This document shows, piece by piece, positions 46,916 through 55,591 of a DNA stretch of 64,000 bases (the first letter of the stretch is position 1; every line of letters starts with the position of its first letter). The notes beneath the pieces were generated by a model. It did not search any database. It saw only the letters and a program-made list of their open reading frames with translations, and had not been told where the DNA came from. Source of the DNA: JACCZH01 sp963729445 (GTDB lineage Bacteria > Chloroflexota > Chloroflexia > Thermomicrobiales > CFX8). The translations under genes and the position numbers were made by a program. Location: NCBI GenBank assembly GCA_963729445.1, contig CAVSNU010000003.1, positions 186,001 through 250,000 on the forward strand, given 5' to 3'.

Positions 46916-47851
46916 TCAGGTGCTCGTCCTCATGAGACGAAGCCAGCGATACGGGATCTCATCCTCGGCTGAAGGATCTCGGTACAGCTCAAAGACGACC
47001 GGGAGCAGTTCATCACTGACTGGAGGCGTGAACTCCACCTGCTCGTTCCACGAGTTTCCGTCCTCAACAATGAACACGGGAGTCTCACCGATAACCTGAT
47101 CCTGGACGACGACCCGAATAGCGTACTGTTGCTGTTTCCCCTCACGGTTCGTAACCTTGAGTGTCACAGTTGCGCTCTCGCCCGGTCTCGTGTAGCGCTC
47201 GTAGAATTCGGGCTCGCCTGCGCTGTTCAGGAGGGCGAACTCTGTAGTCGGATCCTTCTCCACATATGATCCTACGAGTGTTAAGGCGCTACCAAACACA
47301 AGCACGGCGCATATCATGGCTATAACGGACGCGGTCCGCGCTGGTCTCGACCACGTGCGTGGCGACCGCATCGAGATGGCCGGCAACGATGGAACCGAAC
47401 GATCAATTGGCGGCGTCTTGAGGCGTCGCACGGTCGCAACCATGATGAATATGAGCGTCATCGCGGTGAGAGTGCCGACAACAGATGTACCTGTAAATGG
47501 CCCGGACGATGACCGGGTTGCGAGCGCGGCGAGCGGAATGATAGCGAGCGACAGTGTGAAACTGAGGGCAATGCGCGCGAGACCGTCAAGAGACGACCGC
47601 CGTGGAAATAGCACGCAGATGGCCGAATAACCAGGAATAAAGAGTCCGGCCGGGAGGCCAATGAGGGCACGAGCAACAATTGGAACATCCAGGTTGGACA
47701 ACGTGGTTGCTGCTGCGGCAACGGATACGAGGAGGACCAGCAGCAGGTCGCCGATAATGCCGATCGTGGATCCGACATGAACACACTCGATCGCTGGTCG
47801 CGAGATCTCTTCTCTTACCTGGGTGATCTTACCTTCTCGTCTCGGCATCAT
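46916..47851 (-). CDS. DUF1616-like membrane protein
   Basis: Four membrane helices in the N-terminal half, with the family pattern LIGLPAGLFIPGYSAICVLFP then LDGLARIALSFTLSLAIIPL. A fifth helix (IAMICAVLVFGSALTLVGSYV) and an exported beta domain with ESATVTLKVTNREGKQQ follow. DUF1616 proteins are known from archaea and Chloroflexi, often near glycan genes, with unknown function. ATG 47851 has no strong ribosome binding site. It converges on the big glycan operon. Confidence 0.82.
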   Translation of the reverse strand: MMPRREGKITQVREEISRPAIECVHVGSTIGIIGDLLLVLLVSVAAAATTLSNLDVPIVARALIGLPAGLFIPGYSAICVLFPRRSSLDGLARIALSFTLSLAIIPLAALATRSSSGPFTGTSVVGTLTAMTLIFIMVATVRRLKTPPIDRSVPSLPAISMRSPRTWSRPARTASVIAMICAVLVFGSALTLVGSYVEKDPTTEFALLNSAGEPEFYERYTRPGESATVTLKVTNREGKQQQYAIRVVVQDQVIGETPVFIVEDGNSWNEQVEFTPPVSDELLPVVFELYRDPSAEDEIPYRWLRLMRTST

Positions 47852-48142
47852 AGCTGCTGTCTCAACCCAGTCGCCTCATCTCTCTTTGGACAAGTGATCC
47901 AACAAACCTTGCGCTGTAGCTTCGACAGCAAGTTCGTCTTGCCGATCATCGCTCACCAGAAAAACGGAGTGGTCATGCTCCCTGTACTCGGGACCGAAGA
48001 GCTGGCGGGCGAGATCAGTCATCCACCCGCTCATTCCTAAACGTTGTCCCTGCGCATTTTATTGAGATGAGAAGACCATTTGGCGTATGCAAAAGAGATT
48101 CAACATGACAGAACGGTCATGAAACGTTCCAACGGTTCCATC

Positions 48143-48180
48143 TCGGGCAACCCGGCGAAACGGAAGACTCACCGGACGCA
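48143..48180 (+). ncRNA. Possible degenerate GEMM-like (c-di-GMP riboswitch-like) element
   Basis: The order GGGCAACCC, then GGCGAAAC, then CACCGGACGCAAGC resembles the GGCAAACC...GAAA...GGGACGCAAAGC core of class I c-di-GMP riboswitches, but with mismatches and no clear second receptor helix. No plus-strand gene follows; the next gene is antisense. Tentative. Confidence 0.25.
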
Positions 48181-48210
48181 AGCAAGGGGCCCGATAAGGG
48201 GCCCCTTGCT
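48181..48210 (-). terminator. Perfect 12-bp hairpin downstream of the His-rich secreted protein gene
   Basis: AGCAAGGGGCCC and GGGCCCCTTGCT enclose a 6-base loop, 144 bases beyond the stop of the minus-strand gene. No T-run is seen on either strand, so it may be a terminator for that gene or the expression platform of the GEMM-like element on the plus strand. The rest of 47852-48353 shows no gene. Confidence 0.5.
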
Positions 48211-48353
48211 CGTCATGCCATTCGAACCAATCTGCCAGTGAGCCCCAGGCTCAAGTGGTGCGATGAGCTCCAGCCGCGCTGATGCGCGACATCGTCAACG
48301 ATAGGCCTCGGGACACGTTCAACCGAACCAGAATCGCCGCTACAACGGACAGA

Positions 48354-49793
48354 CTAGTTCGCGCCGTGAAACTGGTTCAGGGGCAAGAGAGGATCCGCCC
48401 CCTGGTACTTACCATTATCAACTGCCGCACCCATCGGGCCGTTCTCTCCGTTGAAATACCACATGCCATTTCGTTTCGCACCATCACGATCATGACGTGC
48501 AACACGTAAATCAGTGGAAAAACCCGGGTTAATGTACTGATGCACTGCGCCCGCACTGTCGCAGGACTGCGTTTTCGTTCCACTGCCATCTGTGCAGAAG
48601 TTGCCGCTATTCGTCGTTTTGACAACCTGATTGATACTCACACCGTTACCCAGGACCTGAAACCGTCGTCGTGAGCCGGTGTTGTCCTCGTTAACGTGCA
48701 ACTCCGCGCAGGTGGTGTTCTCACAGCCTGTACGTCCGTCAGTCGTCAGGAAGTTCGCGTTCATGCGCAAACCTAAGGCTGCGAACGAGCCGTTGAGGAT
48801 ATATGGGGTATATCCGTCTTCGTCTCCCGGGCGGGATTCAGGAATCCGGCGTAGCCCTTGCGATTTAATCTGACCCTGATTTGCGCATTCGGGCGGCTTC
48901 ATATAGTTGTTGGTGTCGGCGAAACGGCTCGTGCCGAAGTCGCCCATGAGCGACAGGTCTGCCATCTTAACGCCGTCGCGATACGCAACCACATTGACCG
49001 CGTGGTGACGACCACAGAGCGCATTGCGTGTCGTTGTTCCCTGGTGGTGGCTGATAATCCACTCGATGTTCTGTGACCCATCGCTGAAGGCGTAGGTCTT
49101 GAAGCCGTGATGTGATTCGTCCATTCCGTGATGGTGATTCACATGGCCATAGAGTGGCTGAAATCCCGGAGCGACCGACGCTGGATCGTTGCCGTGCTCA
49201 TGTCCGAAGTAACAGCCCGTCGCCTTGTCCACCTTTGGGTGCCACGTCGGATACTGTCGTCCATCCGGTCCCGTAGCAGTGTAGCTGTTATGCGTGGCCT
49301 CTGAGCACAGCTTGCCAGCCTGATCACCGCTCGTCGGAGGTGCGGGCGTTGGCGTCGGCGTTGGCGAAGGAGCACTCGTGGAGTTGGCTACGGTAAACGT
49401 CGCCTGAACATCTGTCTTTGACCCGTCATTTCGTGTGACCGTCGCACGGATGGTATGTGTCCCGTCAGACACCCGCTTGGTATCCCAGGGATTCGCTTTG
49501 CTGGGGCTTCCGCCCGCGAAGTCATACGGGGCGTTGTTCTCCGTCTGGACGACGACACCGTCCAATCGGAACACTACCTGCTGCACGTTGGTCGCGGGTG
49601 CAAGGAACGGATAGATTGTTCCGCTCACTTTCCCACCGTGAAGCTGAATCGGATTGCTCCAGTTCGGTTGGCTGGAATAGACGATCGAATATGCGTCAGC
49701 TGCTTCGACCGTGGATTCGCTCATCTGGCCGGATCCGATCAGAGTCGTAATCAACAGGGTCACAGCCAGTACGATGGACATCCCTCTTGGCAT
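48354..49793 (-). CDS. Secreted His-rich protein carrying one copy of the shared beta repeat
   Basis: A signal segment (MSIVLAVTLLITTLIGSGQ) is followed by one repeat copy (about 35-140: SGTIYPFLAP, TENNAPYDFAGG, VSDGTHTIRA), a TPTPTPAPP linker and a C-terminal domain of about 320 residues. That domain is full of His clusters (CYFGHEHGND, GHVNHHHGMDESHHGF, ISHHQG, GRHHAVN) and has about eight cysteines, so metal binding and disulphides are likely. Family unknown to me. ATG 49793 gives a normal signal peptide; starts at 49847 or 49913 would add basic leader residues. Confidence 0.78.
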   Translation of the reverse strand: MPRGMSIVLAVTLLITTLIGSGQMSESTVEAADAYSIVYSSQPNWSNPIQLHGGKVSGTIYPFLAPATNVQQVVFRLDGVVVQTENNAPYDFAGGSPSKANPWDTKRVSDGTHTIRATVTRNDGSKTDVQATFTVANSTSAPSPTPTPTPAPPTSGDQAGKLCSEATHNSYTATGPDGRQYPTWHPKVDKATGCYFGHEHGNDPASVAPGFQPLYGHVNHHHGMDESHHGFKTYAFSDGSQNIEWIISHHQGTTTRNALCGRHHAVNVVAYRDGVKMADLSLMGDFGTSRFADTNNYMKPPECANQGQIKSQGLRRIPESRPGDEDGYTPYILNGSFAALGLRMNANFLTTDGRTGCENTTCAELHVNEDNTGSRRRFQVLGNGVSINQVVKTTNSGNFCTDGSGTKTQSCDSAGAVHQYINPGFSTDLRVARHDRDGAKRNGMWYFNGENGPMGAAVDNGKYQGADPLLPLNQFHGAN

Positions 49794-49913
49794 AACGCGG
49801 TTATCCCTTCGATGAGTACGCGCACAACTTCGCGTGCGTACATCCATTTTTGCTGCCCCGCCTCGGCAAGCATGTAACCCATTCGGTGGAGTTGGGGACT
49901 CGATACGTGGCAT

Positions 49914-51054
49914 ATAAGTCCTATACCTGATCAGTGAGCCCTGAGATGCACATCAGTCCCAGGGTTCGTGGATAGCACGCATTGAGGTAGCCATCAACGA
50001 ACAACAGACACGACCGACTTCTCGTGACGCGTATGAGCGATGATGGGACCCCTCGGCAGACGGAACGGCTCATGCTGGTATCAAGAGCGTCGGGGTGACT
50101 GCGATCCGTGCCTTGCTGTCTGGAATTGCTGGCGCGAGAGGGATGAGTTTTCCAGGATCATCCGACGACAGATGGCCTTGGGTTGACTCGTTGCCTCCAG
50201 GGTACTGAGCTGGGTATTTCTACTTGTTGCCACGACGGTAGGTGGCGGAAGTGCGGTCCCAAGCGGACCGTATCCGCCCTGCGTGCTACATGGCCTTCTC
50301 TTCCCACACGAGCGACATCAGGGTCCACCGTACCCCCAGCTCCGAATCTCGTCGTGCTCTGTGCCACGCCGTGCGCGGCAATTTCGTTCTAGGAGGAGCC
50401 AGAACCCCTTCGAAACACCTTCAGCCATATGGCCAGGGAACGCCATATCCCCTAGCTGGTCCATGGTCTGATTGGCGCGACTGCTTGCCCCACCACTGGC
50501 AAACCGTACTCTCGAGAGCGTGGATCTCCTCTGCGGAATTTACGATATCACGGCCTCTTGCTCGCTGTCATGAAATTTGAGTAAAGGAAACTCTCAGGAT
50601 CCACGCATACCAGCGTTTCGGAACACCATCTTTATCTTCTTGACAACTATGTGCGTCGTATTGTGGCCTGCTTATTGTCATCCTAACAACTCACAGCCTC
50701 CTGTTTGGTCGAACGGCTCATTGGAGCGCCCGGAATGATCGCCATCTTCTACGGCTGTGCCGACATGCTCTCGTGGAACGGTGACTCCACACCTGCGATG
50801 ACCGCCGCGCGTATGATGTCGTCATTGCATTGAAACTGAAAGTGACGTGCTTGATCGGGTCGCACGGCATATGGACACCGGCCCGGAGGGCATACACCAA
50901 GCCGGCGGTTGACGTGGTTCCGGTTCTCGGCCCGGCCCATCGATCAGATTGCATGTCGCCGCCTGCGGACGGACTGCCCTCGGTACAACGTAACCAGGTA
51001 GTAGTTCTACCCCCGGATCCGCCACACCTAAGGTCGTGCTTGGCATCGTTTGGG
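49914..51054 (+). other. 1.1-kb region without a supported gene
   Basis: Several overlapping short frames are found on both strands, none with a ribosome binding site, family motif or consistent coding character. A roughly 60-codon minus-strand frame at 50749-50940 has a protein-like composition at its end but no start signal, so it could be gene decay. No repeats or mobile-element ends seen. Confidence 0.45.
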
Positions 51055-51342
51055 CTATGAGTCGGGGGTGCTGATCCCGTACATGGTGTGAACCTCCATA
51101 AACTGGATGCTGGGGAGGGGCACCTCCGGCGGCATGTTGGGCAAGACCTTCTCGCGGACGAAACGCTCCTGCGCCTCGCGCGATTCCCATACCTCAATCA
51201 CTCGCCAGCCAGTCTCCGTCGCGCCTGAGATGTGCAGTAGTCCGCCAGCGTGACGTATCTCTTCCGGTTTGACGATGGAGGCAACCTTGTCGTATTGCTC
51301 CCGCGTCATTCCCGGGATATCAGCGATCGCGACAACGGCCAT
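51055..51342 (-). CDS. Small antibiotic-biosynthesis-monooxygenase-like (dimeric alpha/beta barrel) protein
   Basis: The 95-residue protein has a pattern of a beta strand, helix, strand (GWRVIEVWESREAQERFV) and helix, as in ABM/EthD-type dimeric ferredoxin-like folds. It starts AVVAIADIPGMTREQYDKV, the usual ABM opening. GGAGGAG lies 4 bases before ATG 51342. Such proteins are haem-independent oxygenases or simply ligand binders; the substrate cannot be told. It appears to be transcribed alone. Confidence 0.8.
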   Translation of the reverse strand: MAVVAIADIPGMTREQYDKVASIVKPEEIRHAGGLLHISGATETGWRVIEVWESREAQERFVREKVLPNMPPEVPLPSIQFMEVHTMYGISTPDS

Positions 51343-51539
51343 GATGCTCCTCCAGTGCTGGACGAGACGCGGCTCAGAACGCTAAAGCGGGTGCTTGACG
51401 GCTTGCGTACCTTTCCTCGTGTCGTGTCTGAGATGAACTCACCATACGCTCTGAGATAGCTATGTCAATGACAAAAAGGTCACAAACGAACGAGGTCCGT
51501 GCATCCGGTTATCGACAGGCATCACACTCTGGTGATCGA

Positions 51540-53270
51540 CTACTTGATTGGCACCACGCCGAACGGCATGTCATCGAGCTCGGAGGTGTCGAGGGTCTCG
51601 GGCACGGCGTGGCCGTTGGGATGGAGGTGTCTTGCCGCCAGGATTGCCTGATCCGCACTCCAGAAGAATCTATCCCGGCCAATAGCGTCCGTAAGCCCGC
51701 TACGGTCGAGGACGCGTTGCACCTGTGGCTGCAGTCCGGCGATCAGCATCTGGCCGCCCATCTTACGTTGCAGCTCCCAGAGATGTTCCAGGGCATGGAC
51801 ACTTGAAACATCGGCGACTGGAACGCCACGCATTGAAAGTATGAGTGTTGGTGAAAATGGCAGCTGCTCGATAGCTTCGGTAAACTGATTCACTGCCCCG
51901 AAAAACAGCGTCCCGCTTACATAGACCACTGTAACGCCGGTATGCTCGTTAGTGACCTCGAAGCCAGCTTTTCGCAGACGATCCCAGTCCACGTCCGTCG
52001 GCACGATGGTGAGTCGGGAAACCTGGCCGATGAATGCCAGCAGGCTGACCGCGATGCCGATCAGAATCGCCTGCGTGAGATCGAGCGCCATCGTCGCGCC
52101 CATCGTAATGAGCATCACCAGAATGGGGCTTATCAACCGACGCCGAAAGTAAAAGCGGATAACGTGCCACTCGTTCATCCTCCAGGCAGTCACCATGAGG
52201 ACTCCTGCCAGAGCTGCCAATGGAACGCGCGCGATCACGCCGGAAAGTACCAGCGCACAGGCGAGGAGCGCGCCTGAGTGGACGAAGCTGACCATGCGGG
52301 TCATCCCGCCGGCCTTAACGCCCACGCTGATGCGGGCAATTGCCGCTGTCGCCGGCACACCGCCGAAGAACGGCAAGATGATGTTGCCTATACCCTGGCC
52401 GACGAGCTCCTGGTTTACTTCCAGGCGCGTTCCAGTCATACGGCCAGCGACGACCCCGGCAAGCAGACTCTCGATCGAGCCCAACGCAGCGACCGCCGCG
52501 GCTGGTCCAAGCAAGGAGCTGGCAAGCGAGAGATCGGACGAGCTGAGTGTCAACCGCTCGTCGAGCACGATAGAGCGCGGAATTGAGCCGATCGTCCCGA
52601 CGTCCCAGGATAATCCCCACGCTATCGCGGTCACAATGGCCACGCCAATGAGGGCCGCGGGAATGCGCGCAACGCCTGGGAATCGCGGAAAGAGAATCAT
52701 GATGGCGCCAACCAGCAGGGTGCAAAGAATTGCCTGCTGGTCGATTGACGTGATCGGTTCGCGCACGTAGTTGAGCAGTTTTACCGCAGAGTTTTCTGCG
52801 CTTTCCGTTTGAATGCCGAGTGCGTTGTCGATTTGTCCGATAAAGATGACGAGGGCGATGCCGCTGGTGAAGCCGGTGATGACGGGTACCGGAATGAAGT
52901 TGACTACCCTGCCCAGCTTGAAGATCCCCAGCGCGAGGACCATCACACCAGCCATTAACCCTGCCATCCAGATGCCCCGGAGGCCGTGCTCCTGTCCTAC
53001 CAGGATGAGTACCGCCGACATCGCGCCCGTGGGTCCGCTGATCTGATACGGTGCACCGCCCAGCGCTCCGATGACGACGCCGGCAATGATCGCAGTCACC
53101 AGACCCGCAGCCGCAGTCGCTCCACTAGCGACGCCGAAGGCCAGCGCGAGCGGGAGTGCCACAGCCGCAACCGTCAAGCCGGCGATCATATCTTGCTGCA
53201 AGTGCCCCCGTGAATAGGACCCGAACTCCTCTTTCCACAACCGGAATAGCACCGGCTCGCGCAATCTCAT
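51540..53270 (-). CDS. SulP-family anion transporter with STAS domain
   Basis: Secondary carrier for sulfate, bicarbonate or related anions. About 10-12 membrane helices run from DMIAGLTVAAVALPLALAFG (first helix with the family start) to FYFRRRLISPILVMLIT. The family block ISGPTGAMSAVLI is present, and a cytoplasmic STAS domain occupies about the last 140 residues (VVYVSGTLFFGAVNQF, RGVPVADVSSVHALEHL). ATG 53270 is chosen at the normal SulP start. It has no ribosome binding site and could be leaderless; longer frames to 53432 look non-coding. Confidence 0.92.
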   Translation of the reverse strand: MRLREPVLFRLWKEEFGSYSRGHLQQDMIAGLTVAAVALPLALAFGVASGATAAAGLVTAIIAGVVIGALGGAPYQISGPTGAMSAVLILVGQEHGLRGIWMAGLMAGVMVLALGIFKLGRVVNFIPVPVITGFTSGIALVIFIGQIDNALGIQTESAENSAVKLLNYVREPITSIDQQAILCTLLVGAIMILFPRFPGVARIPAALIGVAIVTAIAWGLSWDVGTIGSIPRSIVLDERLTLSSSDLSLASSLLGPAAAVAALGSIESLLAGVVAGRMTGTRLEVNQELVGQGIGNIILPFFGGVPATAAIARISVGVKAGGMTRMVSFVHSGALLACALVLSGVIARVPLAALAGVLMVTAWRMNEWHVIRFYFRRRLISPILVMLITMGATMALDLTQAILIGIAVSLLAFIGQVSRLTIVPTDVDWDRLRKAGFEVTNEHTGVTVVYVSGTLFFGAVNQFTEAIEQLPFSPTLILSMRGVPVADVSSVHALEHLWELQRKMGGQMLIAGLQPQVQRVLDRSGLTDAIGRDRFFWSADQAILAARHLHPNGHAVPETLDTSELDDMPFGVVPIK

Positions 53271-53461
53271 AACGAGGTTCGAGCTGTGTAAAGATAAGGT
53301 AATCGCGGCACGTTTGACTCCCTTGGACTCCAGACGCGTAATGTCGGCGCACATCATAGCCGAGAAACGCGCGTTTGCGTCAAGTCGATTCCACCGCAGC
53401 TGGAGACGACGTCTTCTGACATCCGCGATCAATCGACGGTTAGATGATGCATTCGCGAACG

Positions 53462-53500
53462 AAAAAGCCGGCCAGATCCCGAGGAGGGAACTGGCCGGCT
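53462..53500 (-). terminator. Rho-independent terminator of typA
   Basis: AGCCGGCCAG and CTGGCCGGCT form a 10-bp stem, read on the minus strand and followed by five T residues (AAAAA at 53462-53466). It is 16 bases after the typA stop. Confidence 0.88.
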
Positions 53501-53515
53501 ACATGTGCCGCGATT

Positions 53516-55370
53516 CTAGGACTGGGCGCGTGATGCGGCGTGCTTGCGAGCGCGATTGCGCTCGTCGTGGGTAAGAAGCCGTTTGCGCAGGCGCAGGTTC
53601 TGAGGAGTGACTTCGAGGAGCTCATCATCGGCCAGAAAGTCGAGTGCCTGCTCCAGACTGAGAACGACTGGCGGGGTGAGCTTCTCCGCGGTATCCGCCG
53701 ACGAGGCCCGCATGTTTGTCAGCTTCTTGGCGCGACAAATATTAATCGGTAGGTCTTCCTGTCGCGGCTGCTGGCCGACGATCATGCCCTCATAGACTTC
53801 AGTACCGGGAGAGACAAACGTCATGCCACGAATCTGCGCGTTGGAGATTCCGTGAGTCAACGCGACGCCGGACTCAGACGCAACCAGGGCACCAGTCCGG
53901 GTCGAGATGATCTCGCCCTGCCACGGCTCATAACCGATCAGCCGCGATGCCATCGACCCGTTTCCCTTGGTGCCAGTCAGGAAGGCATTTCTCAGGCCGA
54001 TCAACCCACGGGTTGGAATCGAGAACTCCAGCCGGACGTGTCCCCGGCCGTCATTCACCATGTCGAGCATGCGCGCCCGACGGTTGCCGACGAGTTCAGT
54101 CACGGCGCCAACGAACTCCTCGATCGTGTCGATCACGAGGTGTTCGACCGGCTCCAGAGTCTGGCCGTCGATTACCTTGGTGATGACTTCCGGGCGCGAT
54201 ACCTGGAACTCATACCCTTCGCGGCGCATCGTTTCGATGAGAATCGAGAGGTGCAGCTCACCGCGGCCGGAGACGGAGAAGACGTCCGCTTGATCGGTCG
54301 GGTCGACGCGCAGGGAGAAGTTCGTTTCCAACTCGCGAAACAGGCGCTCGCGCAGCTGACGTGAAGTCGAAAACTCCCCCTCTCGACCCGCGAGAGGCGA
54401 CGTGTTGACACCAAACGTGAGCTTCAGCGTCGGCTCCTGAATGGCGATGGCCGGCAGCGCCTCGGGGTGGTTGGGGTCGGTCAGGGTGGCGCCGATCTTC
54501 GCGTCCGGGAAACCCGTGAAGGCGACGATGTCACCCGCTGCCGCGCTCTCGACACTCTTCCGGGAGAGTCCTTCATAGGTATGGAGTGACGACACCTTCT
54601 GTGTGACGATCGTGCCATCCGCCTCAACGTGGGAGAGCATGTCGCCAACGCTGAGGAATGCCGCGCTTGATCCGGCCGATCGCGATTCGTCCACGGTGAG
54701 CATCGAACTCAAGTGACGCGATCTGCACTTGGAACGGGCCGTCCGGGTCGACGTCGGGCTTGGGCACAACGCTGAGGATGGTGTCCAGCAAAGGTCTGAG
54801 GTCGCCGGCCAGGTTATCGGGAGAGAGACCTGCCTTACCTTCACGTGCAATGGCGTAGACAACCGGGAAATCGAGCTGGTCGGGGTCGGTGGCGAGATCG
54901 AGGAAGAGATCCTGTGTTCGCGAGACAACTTCGGCAGGCTGGGCAATCGGCCGGTCGACTTTGTTGACGACCACGATTGGCTTGAGGCCGAGGGCAAGTG
55001 CCTGGGCGAGCACGGTGCGCGTTTGCGGCATCGGCCCCTCAACGGCGTCAACCAGCAGGAGACAGCCGTCGGCCATGTTGAGCACGCGCTCAACTTCTCC
55101 GCCGAAATCGGCGTGTCCTGGGGTGTCGATAATGTTGATCTTGACGCCGGCATAGACGATCGCCGCGTTCTTCGAAAGGATGGTGATCCCGCGCTCGCGC
55201 TCAAGGTCATTCGCGTCCATAATCAGCTCGCCGGCAGCATCCGGGTCGCGAAAAATGTTGGCTTGCTTAAGAAGCCCATCAACCAGCGTCGTCTTGCCGT
55301 GGTCGACGTGCGCGATAATCGCAATGTTCCGCAGTTCGGCCTGTTGGACCGGGGTGGGCCTGGTACTCAC
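53516..55370 (-). pseudogene. typA: TypA/BipA ribosome-associated GTPase gene, broken by a one-base frameshift
   Basis: Translation-factor GTPase. The N-terminal frame (from GTG 55370) has AHVDHGKTT, IDTPGHADFGGEVERV and VVNKVD, and reads to RGRIAIGRIKRGIP before running out of frame to a stop at 54624. The other frame picks up immediately with SVGDMLSHVEADGTIVTQKV and carries the elongation-factor-like domains and the BipA C-terminal domain (TRGLIGLRNAFLTGTKGNG; NMRASSADTAEKLTPP) to 53516. Removing one base of the GG at 54656-54657 (CC on the coding strand) restores a 617-residue protein of normal length, reading RGILSVGDM. Everything else is intact, so it is either a sequencing error or very recent damage. 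Confidence 0.93.
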
Positions 55371-55432
55371 TGTAATGGGGATGCTCCGTTCGCAACTGAC
55401 ATGCCGTGCTGCTCATGCGGCAGACAACATTC

Positions 55433-55455
55433 GGCCCGTCCATCATGGACGGGCC
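55433..55455 (-). other. Perfect 10-bp hairpin in the typA leader
   Basis: GGCCCGTCCA and TGGACGGGCC flank a 3-base loop. It lies between the -10 hexamer at 55472-55477 and the typA start, so it is within the predicted 5' leader. Confidence 0.6.
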
Positions 55456-55471
55456 ATAAAGACAACACTAC

Positions 55472-55477
55472 ATTATA
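55472..55477 (-). promoter_or_regulatory. -10 element (TATAAT) of typA
   Basis: A perfect TATAAT on the minus strand, about 100 bases upstream of the typA start. The -35 at 16-18 bp spacing is weak (TTCGGC-like). Confidence 0.5.
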
Positions 55478-55591
55478 CCCTATTCAGGCCTGTTTGCCGA
55501 ATATCATAAGGTTTTCAGCGACAGTACGTTATTCTTGACTGATGACGCTTCGCAACAGTGGCCAGCACTTGGAACAACGCGGATTGTGAAC

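Noticed and set aside
50718..51197. Minus-strand 159-codon frame
   Set aside because: Arg/Ser-rich composition typical of a random high-GC frame; it overlaps the well-supported gene at 51055-51342 and has no ribosome site.
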